NCBI GenBank assembly: GCA_021464245.1
Contig: JADCRB010000028.1
Span: 2,713,420 to 2,777,419 of the forward strand
Direction of reading: 5' to 3'
Length of the DNA stretch: 64,000 bases
Source of the DNA: Carallia brachiata
Lineage: Eukaryota > Streptophyta > Magnoliopsida > Malpighiales > Rhizophoraceae
Numbering within the stretch: position 1 is the first letter of the stretch; every line of letters starts with the position of its first letter. Below the pieces are notes generated by a model. That model ran no database searches. It was given only the letters and a program-made list of their open reading frames with translations, and was not told the DNA's origin. A program made the translations under genes and the position numbers. Shown here piece by piece: positions 36,461 through 49,800 of this stretch.

Positions 36461-39400
36461 TTTAGCCTCTTTATTTGTGACACAAATGGTCTTATGCAGC
36501 TAATAAATGCAAATTACGATCAATTGAAACTTATTAGAGGGAATTGAATGCATTTAACACCCAAAATGTTGGAAATGGTTTTTGCATTGAAATTAAGGTT
36601 TTTTTAAGCATTTAAACTTCATTCAAGTTTTTTTGGGTTAAATAAGCCATTAAAATGCAAGAAAAATCACTTATTGCAAGAATGAAGTAATTTAACCTCT
36701 TTATTCATGACACAAATGGTCTTATGCAACTAATAAATGCAAATTATGATCAATTGAACACTTAGAGGGGAATTGAATGCATTTAACACCCCAAAAGGTG
36801 TTGGAAAAGGTTTTTGTATTGAAATTAAAGGTTTTGTAAGCATTTATACTTAATTTAAGTTTAATTTTGGTCAAATAAGCCATTAAAATACAAGAAAATC
36901 ACTTATTTTCAAAAATGAAGTAATTTAGCATCTTTATTCGTTACCAAATGGTCTTATGCAGCTAATAAATGCAAATTACGATCAATTGAACACTTATTAG
37001 AGGAATTGAAAGCATTTAACACCCCAAAAGGTGTTGGAAATGGTTTTTCATTGAAATTAAAGTTTTGTAAGCATTTATACTTATTTAAGTTTAATTTGGG
37101 TTAAATAAGCCATTAAAATCCAAGAAAATCACTTATTTGCATGAAATGAAGTAATTTAGCCTCTTTATTCATGACACAAATGGTCTTATGCAACTAATAA
37201 TGCAAATTTTGATCAATTGCACACTAATTAGAGGGAATTGAATGCATTTAACACCCCAAAAGGTGTTGGAAATGGTTTTTGCATTGAAATTAAAAGTTTT
37301 GTAAGCATTATACTTAATTTAAGTTTAATTTGGGTTAAATAAGTCATTAAAATGCAAGAAAATCACTTATTTGTAAGAAATGAAGTGATTTAGCCTCTTT
37401 ATTTCGAGACAAATGGTCTTATGCAACCAATAAATGCAAATTTTGATCAATTGCACACTATTGGAGGGAATTGAAAGCATTTAACACCCCAAAAGGTGTT
37501 GGAAATGGTTTTTACATTGAAAGTAAAGGTTTTTGTAAGCATTTATGCTTAATTTAAGTTAATTTGGGTTAAATAAGCCATTAAATGCAAGAAAATCACT
37601 TATTTTCAGAAATAAAGTAATTTAGCCTCTTTATTTGGACACAAATGGTCTTATGCAACTAATAAATGCAAATTATGATCAATTGAACACTTATTAGAGG
37701 GAATTGAATGCATTTAACACCCCAAAAGGGTTGGAAAAGGTTTTTGTATTGAAATTAAAGGTTTTTGTAAGCATTTATACTTAATTTAAGTTTAATTTGG
37801 TCAAATAAGCCATTAAAATGCAAGAAAATCACTTTTTAAGAAATAAGTAATTTAGCATCTTTATATATCGTTACACAAATGGTCTTATGCAGCTAATAAA
37901 TGCAAATTACGATCAATTGAACACTTATTAGAGGGAATTGAATGCATTTAACACACCCAAAAGGTGTTGAAAATGGTTTTTGCATTGAAATTAAATTTTT
38001 GTAAGCATTTATACTTCATTTAAGTTTAATTTGGGTTAAATAAGCCATTAAATCCAAGAAAATCACTTATTTGCATGAAATGAAGTAATTTAGCCTCTTT
38101 ATTCATGACACAAATGGTCTTATGCAACTAATAATGCAAATTTTGATCAATTGCACACTAATTAGAGGGAATTGAATGCATTTAACACCCCAAAAGGTGT
38201 TGGAAATGGTTTTGCATTGAAATTAAAGTTTTTGTAAGCATTTATACTTAATTTAAGTTTAATTTGGGTTAAATAAGTCATTAAAATGCAAGAAAATCAC
38301 TTATTTGCAAGAAATGAAGTGATTTAGCCTCTTTATTCGTGACACAAATGGTCTTATGCAACCAATAAATGCAAATTTTGATCAATTGCACACCTTTGGA
38401 GGGAATTGAAATTTAACACCCCAAAAGGTGTTGGAAATGGTTTTACATTGAAAGTAAAGGTTTTTGTAAGCATTTATGCTTAATTTAAGTTTAATTTGGG
38501 TTAAATAAGCCATTTAAATGCAAGAAAATCACTTATTTTCAAGAAATAAAGTAATTTAGCCTCTTTATTTGTGACACAAATGGTCTTATGCATAATAAAT
38601 GCAAATTATGATCAATTGAACACTTTAGAGGGAATTGAATGCATTTAACACCCAAAAGGTGTTGGAAATGGTTTTTGTATTGAAATTAAAGGTTTTTGTA
38701 AGCATTTATACTTAATTTAAGTTTAATTTGGTTAAATAAGCCATTAAAATGCAAGAAAATCACTTATTTTCAAGAAATAAGTAATTTAGGCATCTTTATT
38801 ACGCACAAATGGTCTTATGCAGCTAATAATTGCAAATACGATCAATTGAACACTTATTAGAGGGAATTGAATGCATTTAACACCCCAAAAGGTGTTGGAA
38901 ATGGTTTTTCATTGAAATTAAAGGTTTTGTAAGCATTTATACTTATTTAAGTTTAATTTGGGTTAAATAAGCCATTAAAATCCAAGAAAATCACTTATTT
39001 GCATGAAATGAAGTATTTAGCCTCTTTATTCATGACACAAATGGTCTTATGCAACTAATAATGCAAATTTTGATCAATTGACACTATTAGAGGAATTGAA
39101 TGCATTTAACACCCCAAAAGGTGTTGAAATGGTTTTTTGCATTGAAATTAAAAGTTTTTGTAAGCATTTATACTTAATTTAAGTTTAATTTGGGTTAAAT
39201 AAGTCATTAAAATGCAAGAAAATCACTTATTTGCAAGAAATGAAGTGATTTAGCCTCTTTATTCGTGACACAAATGGTCTTATGCAACCAATAAATGCAA
39301 ATTTTGATCAATTGCACACTTATTAAAGGGAATTGAAAGCATTTAACACCCCAAAAGGTGTTGGAAATGGTTTTTACATTGAAATTAAAGGTTTTTGTAA

Positions 39401-40861
39401 GCATTTATTTAATTTAAGTTTAATTTGGGTTAAATAAGCCATTAAATGCAAAAAATCACTTATTTTCAAGAAATAAAGTAATTTAGCCTCTTTATTTGTG
39501 ACACAAATGGTCTTATGCAACTAATAAATGCAAATTATGATCAATTGAACACTTATTAGAGGAATTGAATGCATTTAACACCCCAAAAGGGTTGGAAATG
39601 GTTTTTGTTGAAATTAAAGGTTTTTGTAAGCATTTATACTAATTTAAGTTTAATTTGGTCAAATAAGCCATTAAAATGCAAGAAAATCACTTATTTCAAG
39701 AAATAAGTAATTTAGCCTCTTTATTCGACACAAATGGTCTTATGCAACTAATAAATGCAAATTACGATCAATTGAAACTTATAGAGGGAATTGAATGCAT
39801 TTAAACCCCAAAAGGTGTTGGAAATGGTTTTTCATTGAAATTAAAGTTTTGTAAGCATTTATCTTAATTTAAGTTTAATTTGGTTAAATAAGCCATTAAA
39901 ATGCAAGAAAATCACTTATTTGCAAAAATGAAGTAATTTAGCCTCTTTATTTGACACAAATGGTCTTATGCAATAATAATGCAAATTAGATCAATTGAAC
40001 ACTTATTAGAGGGAATTGAATGCATTTAACACCCCAAAAGGTGTTGGAAAGGTTTTTTGTATTGAAATTAAAGTTTTTGTAAGCATTTATCTTAATTTAA
40101 GTAATTATTTGGTCAAATAAGCCATTAAAATGCAAGAAAATCACTTATTTTCAAGAAATGAAGTAATTTAGCCTCTTTATATTCGTCACAAATGGTCTTA
40201 TGCAGCTAATAAATGCAAATTACGATCAATTGAACACTTATTAGAGGGAATTGAATGCATTTAACACCCCAAAAGGTGTTGAAAAGGTTTTTCATTGAAA
40301 TTAAACGTTTTTTGTAAGCATTTATACTTCATTAAGTTTAATTTGGGTTAAATAAGCCATTAAAATCAAGAAAATCACTTATTTGCATGAAATGAAGTAA
40401 TTTAGCCTCTTTATTCATGACACAAATGGTCTTATGCAACTAATGCAAATTTTGATCAATTGCACACTAATTAGAGGGAATTGAATGCATTTAACACCCA
40501 AAAGGTGTTGGAAATGGTTTTTGCATTGAAATTAAAGTTTTGTAAGCATTTATACTTAATTTAAGTTTAATTTGGGTTAAATAAGTCATTAAAATGCAAG
40601 AAAATCACTTATGAAGAAATGAAGTATTTAGCCTCTTTATTCGTGACACAAATGGTCTTATGCAACTAATAAATGCAAATTTTGATCAATTGCACACTTA
40701 TTGGAGGGAATTGAAAGCATTTAACACCCCAAAAGGTGTTGGAAATGGTTTTTACATTGAAATTAAAGGTTTTTGTAAGCATTTATGCTTAATTTAAGTT
40801 TAATTTGGGTTAAATAAGCCATTAAAATGCAAGAAAATCACTTATTTAAGAAATAAAGTAA
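36461..40861. repeat. Pentamer, tetramers and one B-C half unit
   Basis: Starts and types: 36461 E, 36691 B, 36924 C, 37155 D, 37389 A; 37621 B, 37851 C, 38089 D, 38323 A; 38555 B, 38785 C, 39016 D, 39249 A; 39482 B, 39711 C-like; 39937 B, 40167 C, 40401 D, 40627 A. The B-C pair at 39482-39936 lacks D and A, so the order runs B-C-B-C-D-A. The monomer at 39711 has GCAACTAATAAATGC with ACGATC and weak diagnostics. Small deletions are dense at 38.5-40.3 kb. Confidence 0.78.
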
Positions 40862-42775
40862 TTTAGCCTCTTTATTCGTGACACAAATGGTCTTATGCAG
40901 CTAATAAATGCAAATTACGATCAATTGAACACTTATTAGAGGGAATTGAATGCATTTAACACCCCAAAAGGTGTTGGAAATGGTTTTTGCATTGAAATTA
41001 AAGGTTTTTTAAGCATTTAAACTTCATTCAAGTTTAATTTGGGTTAAATAAGCGATTAAAATGCAAGAAAATCACTTATTTGCAAGAAATGAAGTAATTT
41101 AGCCTCTTTATTTGACACAAATGGTCTTATGCAACTAATAAATGCAAATTATGATCAATTGAACACTTATTAGAGGGAATTGAATGCATTTAACACCCCA
41201 AAAGGTGTTGGAAAATGTTTTTGTATTGAAATTAAAGGTTTTTGTAAGCATTTATAATTAATTTAAGTTTAATTTTGGTCAAAAAAGCCATTAAAATGCA
41301 AGAAAATCACTTATTTTCAAGAAATAAAGTAATTTAGCATCTTTATTCGTTACACAAATGGTCTTATGCAGCTAATAAATGCAAATTACGATCAATTGAA
41401 CACTTATTAGAGGGAATTGAATGCATTTAACACCCCAAAAGGTGTTGGAAATGGTTTTTGCATTGAAATTAAACGTTTTTGTAAGCATTTATACTTCATT
41501 TAAGTTTAATTTGGGTTAAATAAGCCATTAAAATCCAAGAAAATCACTTATTTGCATGAAATGAAGTAATTTAGCCTCTTTATTCATGACACAAATGGTC
41601 TTATGCAACTAATAATTGCAAATTTTGATCAATTGCACACTAATTAGAGGGAATTGAATGCATTTAACACCCCAAAAAGTGTTGGAAATGGTTTTTGCAT
41701 TGAAATTAAAGTTTTTCTAAGCATTTATACTTAATTTAAGTTTAATTTGGGTTAAATAAGTCATTAAAATGCAAGAAAATCACTTATTTGCAAGAAATGA
41801 AGTGATTTAGCCTCTTTATTCGTGACATAAATGCTCTTATGCAACCAATAAATGCAAATTTTGATCAATTTCACACTTGTTGGAGGGAATTGAAAGCATT
41901 TAACACCCCAAAAGGTGTTGGAAATGGTTTTTACATTGAAAGTAAAGGTTTTTGTAAGCATTTATGCTTAATTTAAGTTTAATTTTGGTCAAAAAATCCA
42001 TTTAAATGCAAGAAAATCTCTTATTTTCAAGAAATAAAGTAATTTAGCCTCTTTATTTGTGACACAAATTGTATTATGCAGCTAATAAATGCAAATTACG
42101 ATAAATTGAACACTTATTAGAAGGAATTGAATGCATTTAACACCCCAAAATGGCTTGGAAATGGTTTTTGCATTGAAATTAAGGGTTTTTTAAGCATTTA
42201 ACTTCATTCAAGTTTAATTTGGGTTAAATAAGCCATTAAAATACAAAAAATCACTTACTTGCAAGAAATGAAGTAATTTAGCCTCTTATTCATGACACAA
42301 ATGGTCTTATGCAACTAATAAATGCAAATTATGATAAATTGAACACTTATAGAGGGAATTGAATGCATTTAACACCCCAAAAGGTGTTGGAAAAGGTTTT
42401 GTATTGAAATTAAAGGTTTTTGTAAGCATTTATACTTAATTTACTTTAATTTGGTCAAATAAGCCATTAAAATACAAGAAAATCACTTATTTTCAAAAAT
42501 GAAGTAATTTAGCATCTTTATTCGTTACACAACTGGTCTTATGCAGCTAATAAATGCAAATTAGATCAATTGAACACTTATTAGAGGAATTGAATGCATT
42601 TAACACCCCAAAAGGTGTTGGAAATAGTTTTTGCATTGAAATTAAACGTTTTGTAAGCATTTATACTTCATTTAAGTTTAATTTGGGTTAAATAAGCCAT
42701 TAAAATCAAGAAAATCACTTATTTGCATGAAATGAAGTAATTTAGCCTCTTTATTCACGACACAAATGGTCTTAT
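40862..42775. repeat. Two pentamers sharing the zone-1 haplotype, cut at an N
   Basis: Starts and types: 40862 E, 41098 B, 41333 C, 41570 D, 41806 A; 42043 E, 42277 B, 42508 C, 42741 D (partial). From 41098 onward the order and rare variants match 10-1679 and 3759-5428: GATCAATTTCACAC in A, ATTGTATTATGC and AGAAGGAATTG in E, TTTTTCTAAGC in D, TTACTTGCAAG before the second B, and CACAACTGG in the second C. This copy has far fewer indels than the two at the window start. Confidence 0.84.
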
Positions 42776-42776
42776 N
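42776..42776. other. Single N, assembly gap or join with a phase jump
   Basis: Upstream is D at about base 35 (GGTCTTAT). Downstream resumes at about base 177 of a monomer (TTTGGGTTAAATAAGCC) that leads into a B at 42837. Phase and haplotype both change, so the true gap size is unknown. Confidence 0.9.
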
Positions 42777-45700
42777 TTTGGGTTAAATAAGCCATTAAAA
42801 TGCAAGAAAATCACTTATTTGCAAGAAATGAAGAAATTTAGCCTCTTTATTCATGACACAAATGGTCTTATGCAACTAATAAATGCAAATTATGATCAAT
42901 TGAACACTTAATAGAGGGAATTGAATGCATTTAACACCCCAAAAGGTGTGGGAAAAGGCTTTTGTATTGAAATTAAAGGTTTTTGTAAGCATTTATACTT
43001 AATTTAAGTTTAATTTTGGTCAAATAAGCCATTAAAATGCAAGAAAATCACTTTTTTTCAAGAAATGTAGTAATTTAGCATCTTTATTCGTTACACAAAC
43101 GGTCTTACGCAGCTAATAAATGCCAATTACGATCAATTGAACACTTATTAGAGGGAATTGAATGCATTTAACACCCCAAAAGGTGTTGGAAAAGGTTTTT
43201 GCATTAAATTAAACGTTTTTGTATGCATTTATACTTCATTTAAGTTTAATTTGGGTTAAATAAGTCATTAAAATCCAAGAAAATCACTTATTTTCATGAA
43301 ATGAAGTAATTTAGCCTCTTTATTCATGACACAAATGGTCTTATGCAACTAATAATTGCAAATTTTGATCAATTGCACACTAATTAGAGGGAATTGAATG
43401 CATTTAACACCCCAAAAGGTGTTGGAAATGGTTTTTGCATTGAAATTAAAAGTTTTTATAAGCATTTATATTTAATTTAAGTTTAATTTGGGTTAAATAA
43501 GTCATTAAAATGTAAGAAAATCACTTATTTGTAAGAAATGAAGTGATTTAGCCTCTTTATTCGTGACACAAATGGTCTTATGCAACCAATAAATGCAAAT
43601 TTGATCAATTGCACACTTATTGAGGGAATTGAAGCATTTACACCCCAAAAGGTGTTGGAAATGGTTTTTGCATTGAAATTAAAGGTTTTTGTAAGCATTT
43701 ATGCTTAATTTAAGTTTAATTGGGTTAAATAAGCCATTTAAAATGCAAGAAAATCACTTTTTTCAAGAAATGAAGTAATTTAGCCTCTTTATTCATGACA
43801 CAAATGGTCTTATGCAACTAATAAATGCAAATTATGATCAATTGAACACTTATTAGAGGGAATTGAATGCATTTAACACCCCAAAAGGTGTTGGAAAAGG
43901 TTTTGTATTGAAATTAAAGGTTTTTGTAAGCATTTTACTTAATTTAAGTTTAATTTTGGTCAAATAAGCCATTAAAATGCAAGAAAATCACTTATTTTCA
44001 AGAAATGAAGTAATTTAGCATCTTTATTCGTTACACAAATGGTCTTATGCAGCTAATAAATGCAAATTACGATCAATTGAACACTTATTAGAGGGAATTG
44101 AATGCATTTAACACCCCAAAAGGTGTTGGAAATGGTTTTTGCATTGAAATTAAACGTTTTTGTAAGCATTTATACTTCATTTAAGTTTAATTTGGGTTAA
44201 ATAAGCCATTAAAATCCAAGAAAATCACTTATTTGCATGAAATGAAGTAATTTAGCCTCTTTATTCATGACACAAATGGTCTTATGCAACTAATAATTGC
44301 AAATTTTGATCAATTGCACACTAATTAGAGGGAATTGAATGCATTTAACACCCCAAAAGGTGTTGGAAATGGTTTTTGCATTGAAATTAAAAGTTTTTAT
44401 AAGCATTTATACTTAATTTAAGTTTAATTTGGGTTAAATAAGTCATTAAAATGCAAGAAAATCACTTATTTGCATGAAATTAAGTGATTTAGCCTCTTTA
44501 TTCGTGACACAAATGGTCTTATGCAACCAATAAATGCAAATTTTGATCAATTGCAACACTTATTGGAGGGAATTGAAAGCATTTAACACCCCAAAAGGTG
44601 TTGGAAATGGTTTTATATTGAAATTAAAGGTTTTTGTAAGCATTTATGCTTAATTTAAGTTTAATTTGGGTTAAATAAGCCATTTAAATGCAAGAAAATC
44701 ACTTATTTTCAAGAAATAAAGTAATTTAGCCTCTTTATTTGTGACACAAATGGTCTTATGAAGCTAATAAATGCAAATTACGATCAATTGAACACTTATT
44801 AGAGGGAATTGAATGCATTTAAACCCCAAAAGGTGTTGGAAATGGTTTTGCATTGAAATTAAAGGTTTTTTTAAGCATTTAAACTTCATTCAAGTTTAAT
44901 TTGGGTTAAATAAGCCATTAAAATGCAAGAAAATCACTTATTTGCAAGAAATGAAGTAATTTAGCCTCTTTATTCATGACACAAATGGTCTTATGCAACT
45001 AATAAATGCAAATTATGATCAATTGAACACTTATTAGAGGGAATTGAATGCATTTAACACCCCAAAAGGTGTTGGAAAAGGGTTTTGTATTGAAATTAAG
45101 GTTTTTGTAAGCATTTATACTTAATTTTGGTCAAATAAGCCATTAAAATGCAAGAAAATCACTTATTTTCAAGAAATGAAGTAATTTAGCATCTTTATTC
45201 GTTACACAAATGGTCTTATGCAGCTAATAAATGCAAATTACGATCAATTGAACACTTATTAGAGGGAATTGAATGCATTTAACACCCCAAAAGGTGTTGG
45301 AAATGGTTTTTGCATTGAAATTAAACGTTTTTGTAAGCATTTATACTTCATTTATGTTTAATTTGGGTTAAATAAGCCATTAAAATCCAAGAAAATCACT
45401 TATTTGCATGAAATGAAGTAATTTAGCCTCTTTATTCATGACACAAATGGTCTTATGCAACTAATAATTGCAAATTTTGATCAATTGCACACTAATTAGA
45501 GGGAATTGAATGCATTTAACACCCCAAAAGGTGTTGAAAATGGTTTTTGCATTGAAATTAAAAGTTTTTGTAAGCATTTATACTTAATTTAAGTTTAATT
45601 TGGGTTAAATAAGTCATTAAAATGCAAGAAAATCACTTATTTGCAAGAAATGAAGTGATTTAGCCTCTTTATTCGTGACACAAATGGTCTTATGCAACTA

Positions 45701-45888
45701 AATGCAAATTTGATCAATTGCACACTTATTGGAGGGAATTGAAGCATTTAACACCCCAAAAGGTGTTGGAAATGGTTTTTCATTGAAATTAAAGGTTTTT
45801 GTAAGCATTATGCTTAATTTAAGTTTAATTTGGGTTAAATAAGCCATTAAAATGCAAGACAATCACTTATTTTCAAGAAATGAAGTAA
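42777..45888. repeat. Two tetramers and one pentamer
   Basis: A 60-bp partial monomer is followed by 42837 B, 43074 C, 43310 D, 43547 A; 43779 B, 44014 C, 44251 D, 44488 A; 44725 E, 44960 B, 45185 C, 45422 D, 45659 A. D copies at 43310 and 44251 introduce TTTTTATAAGC, which becomes the rule in the distal domain. A copies have TTTTTGCATTG or TTTTATATTG instead of TTTTTACATTG. E at 44725 has TTATGAAGCTAAT. B at 44960 lacks about 12 bp (CATTTATACTTAATTTTGG), which explains the 225-bp spacing to the next C. Confidence 0.83.
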
Positions 45889-46830
45889 TTTAGCCTCTTT
45901 ATTCATGACACAAATGGTCTTATGCAGCTAATAAATGCAAATTACGATCAATTGAACACTTATTAGAGGGAATTGAATGCATTTAAACCCCAAAAGGTGT
46001 TGGAAATGGTTTTTGCATTGAAATTAAAGGTTTTTGTAAGCATTTATACTTAATTCAAGTTTAATTTGGGTTAAATAAGCCATTAAAATGCAAGAAAATC
46101 ACTTATTTTCAAGAAATGAAGTAATTTAGCCTCTTTATTCATGACACAAATGGTCTTATGCAACTAATAAATGCAAATTATGATCAATTGAACACTTATT
46201 AGAGGGAATTGAATGCATTTAACACCCCAAAAGGTGTTGGAAATGGTTTTTATATTGAAATTAAAGGTTTTTGTAAGCATTTATCTTAATTTAAGTTTAA
46301 TTTGGGTTAAATAAGCCATTAAAATGCAAGAAAATCACTTATTTCAAGAAATGAAGTAATTTAGCCTCTTTATTCATGACACAAATGGTCTTATGCAACT
46401 AATAAATGCAAATTATGATCAATTGAACACTTATTAGAGGGAATTGAATGCATTTAACACCCCAAAAGGTGTTGGAAATGGTTTTGCATTGAAATTAAAG
46501 TTTTTGTAAGCATTTATACTTAATTTAAGTTTAATTTGGGTTAAATAAGCCATTAAAATGCAAGAAAATCACTTATTTTTAAGAAATGAAGTAATTTAGC
46601 CTCTTTATTCGTGACACAAATGGTCTTATGCAACTAATAAATGCAAATTTGATCAATTGCACACTTATTAGAGGGAATTGAATGCATTTAACACCCCAAA
46701 AGGTGTTGGAAATGGTTTTTGCATTGAAATTAAAGGTTTTTGTAAGCATTTATGCTTAATTTAAGTTTAATTTGGGTTAAATAAGCCATTAAAATGCAAG
46801 AAAATCACTTATTTTCAAGAAATGAAGTAA
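45889..46830. repeat. Four blended monomers with few type diagnostics
   Basis: Starts are 45889 (E/C-like 5' end, GCAGCTAAT), 46125 (B-like), 46360 (B-like) and 46595 (A/D-like). All four share the same framing: TTTCAAGAAATGAAG or a near form before TTTAGCCTC, CATGACAC or CGTGACAC, and GCCATTAAAATGC. Variants that separate types elsewhere are mostly absent. Two B-like monomers in a row break the usual order. This may be a tract of intense conversion or a consensus mixed from different repeat copies during assembly. Confidence 0.65.
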
Positions 46831-49800
46831 TTTAGCCTCTTTATTCATGACACAAATGGTCTTATGCAACTAATAAATGCAAATTATGATCAATTGAACA
46901 CTTATTAGAGGGAATTGAATGCATTTAACACCCCAAAAGGTGTTGGAAAATTTTTGTATTGAAATTAAAGGTTTTTGTAAGCATTTATACTTAATTTAAG
47001 TTTAATTTGGTAAATAAGCCATTAAAATGCAAGAAAATCACTTATTTTCAAGAAATGAAGTAATTTATCTTTATTCGTTACACAAATGGTCTTATGCAGC
47101 TAATAAATGCAAATTACGATCAATTGAACACTTATTAGAGGGAATTGAATGCATTTAACACCCAAAAGGTGTTGGAAAATGGTTTTTGCATTGAAATTAA
47201 ACGTTTTGTAAGCATTTATACTTCATTTAAGTTTAATTTGGGTTAAATAAGCCATTAAAATCCAAGAAAATCACTTATTTGCATGAAATGAAGTAATTTA
47301 GCCTCTTTATTCATGACACAAATGGTCTTATGCAACTAATAATGCAAATTTTGATCAATTGCACACTATTAGAGGGAATTGAATGCATTTAACACCCCAA
47401 AAGGTGTTGGAAAATGGTTTTTGCATTGAAATTAAAAGTTTTTGTAAGCATTTATACTTAATTTAAGTTTAATTTGGGTTAAATAAGTCATTAAAATGCA
47501 AGAAAATCACTTATTTGTAAGAAATGAAGTGATTTAGCCTCTTTATTCGTGACACAAATGGTCTTATGCAACCAATAAATGCAAATTTTGATCAATTGCA
47601 CACTTATTGGAGGGAATTGAAGCATTTACACCCCAAAAGGTGTTGGAAATGGTTTTATATTGAAATTAAAGGTTTTTGTAAGCATGTTTATTAAGCTTAA
47701 TTTAATTAATTTGGGTTAAATAAGCCATTTAAATGCAAGAAAATCACTTATTTCAAGAATAAAGTAATTTAGCCTCTTTATTTGTGACACAAATGGTCTT
47801 ATGCAAGCTAATAAATGCAAATTACGATCAATTGAACACTTATTAGAGGGAATTGAATGCATTTAACACCCCAAAAGGTGTTGGAAATGGTTTTTGCATT
47901 GAAATTAAAGGTTTTTGTAAGCATTTAACTTCATTAAGTTTAATTTGGGTTAAATAAGCCATTAAAATGCAAGAAAATCACTTATTTGCAAGAAATGAAG
48001 TAATTTAGCCTCTTTATTCATGACACAAATGGTCTTATGCAACTAAAAATGCAAATTATGATCAATTGAACACTTATTAGAGGGAATTGAATGCATTAAC
48101 ACCCAAAAGGTGTTGGAAAAGGTTTTTGTATTGAAATTAAAGGTTTTTGTAAGCATTTATACTTTAATTTTGGTCAAAAAAGCCATTAAAATGCAAGAAA
48201 ATCACTTATTTCAAGAAATGAAGTAATTTAGCTCTTTATTCGTTACACAAATGGTCTTATGCAGCTAATAAATGCAAATTACGATCAATTGAACACTTAT
48301 TAGAGGGAATTGAATGCATTTAACACCCAAAAGGTGTTGGAAATGGTTTTTGCATTGAAATTAAACGTTTTTGTAAGCATTTATACTTCATTTAATTTTA
48401 ATTGGGTTAAATAAGCCATTAAAATGCAAGAAAATCACTTATTTGCATGAAATGAAGTAATTTAGCCTCTTTATTCATGACACAAATGGTCTTATGCAAC
48501 TAATAAATTGCAAATTTGATCAATTGCACACTAATTAGAGGGAATTGAATGCATTTAACACCCCAAAAGGTGTTGGAAAGTTTTTGCATTGAAATTAAAA
48601 GTTTTTTAAGCATTTATACTTAATTTAAGTTAATTTGGGTTAAATAAGTCATTAAAATGCAAAAAAATCACTTTTTGTAAGAAATGAAGTGATTTAGCCT
48701 CTTTATTGTGACACAAATGGTCTTATGCAACCAATAAAATGCAAATTTTGATCAATTGCACACTTATTGGAGGGAATTGAAGCATTTAACACCCCAAAAG
48801 GTGTTGGAAATGTTTTATATTGAAATTAAAGGTTTTTGTAAGCATTTATGCTTAATTTAAGTTTAATTTGGGTTAAATAAGCCATTAAATGCAAGAAAAT
48901 CACTTATTTTCAAGAAATAAGTAATTTAGCCTCTTTATTGTGACACAAATGGTCTTATGCGCTAATAAATGCAAATTACGATCAATTGAACACTTATTAG
49001 AGGGAATTGAATGCATTTAACCCCAAAAGGTGTTGGAAAATGGTTTTTGCATTGAAATTAAAGGTTTTTTAAGCATTTAACTTCATTAAGTTTAATTTGG
49101 GTTAAATAAGCCATTAAAATGCAAGAAAATCACTTATTTCAAGAAATGAAGTAATTTAGCTCTTTATTCATGACACAAATGGTCTTATGCGCTAATAAAT
49201 GCAAATTACGATCAATTGAACACTTATTAGAGGGAATTGAATGCATTTAACCCCAAAAGTGTTGGAAATGGTTTTTGCATTGAAATTAAAGGTTTTTGTA
49301 AGCATTTAACTTCATTAAGTTTAATTTGGGTTAAATAAGCCATTAAAATGCAAGAAAATCACTTATTTCAAGAAATGAAGTAATTTAGCCTCTTTATTCA
49401 TGACACAAATGGTCTTATGCAACTAATAATGCAAATTTGATCAATTGCACACTATTAGAGGGAATTGAATGCATTTAACACCCCAAAAGGTGTTGGAAAT
49501 GGTTTTTGCATTGAAATTAAAGTTTTTGTAAGCATTTATACTTAATTTAAGTTTAATTTGGGTTAAATAAGTCATTAAATGCAAGAAAATCACTTATTTG
49601 CAAGAAATGAAGTGATTTAGCCTCTTTATTCGTGACACAAATGGTCTTATGCAACCAATAAATGCAAATTTTGATCAATTGCACACTATTGGAGGGAATT
49701 GAAAGCATTTAACACCCCAAAAGTGTTGGAAAATGGTTTTTTATTGAAATTAAAGGTTTTTGTAAGCATTATCTTAATTTAAGTTTAATTTGGGTTAAAT

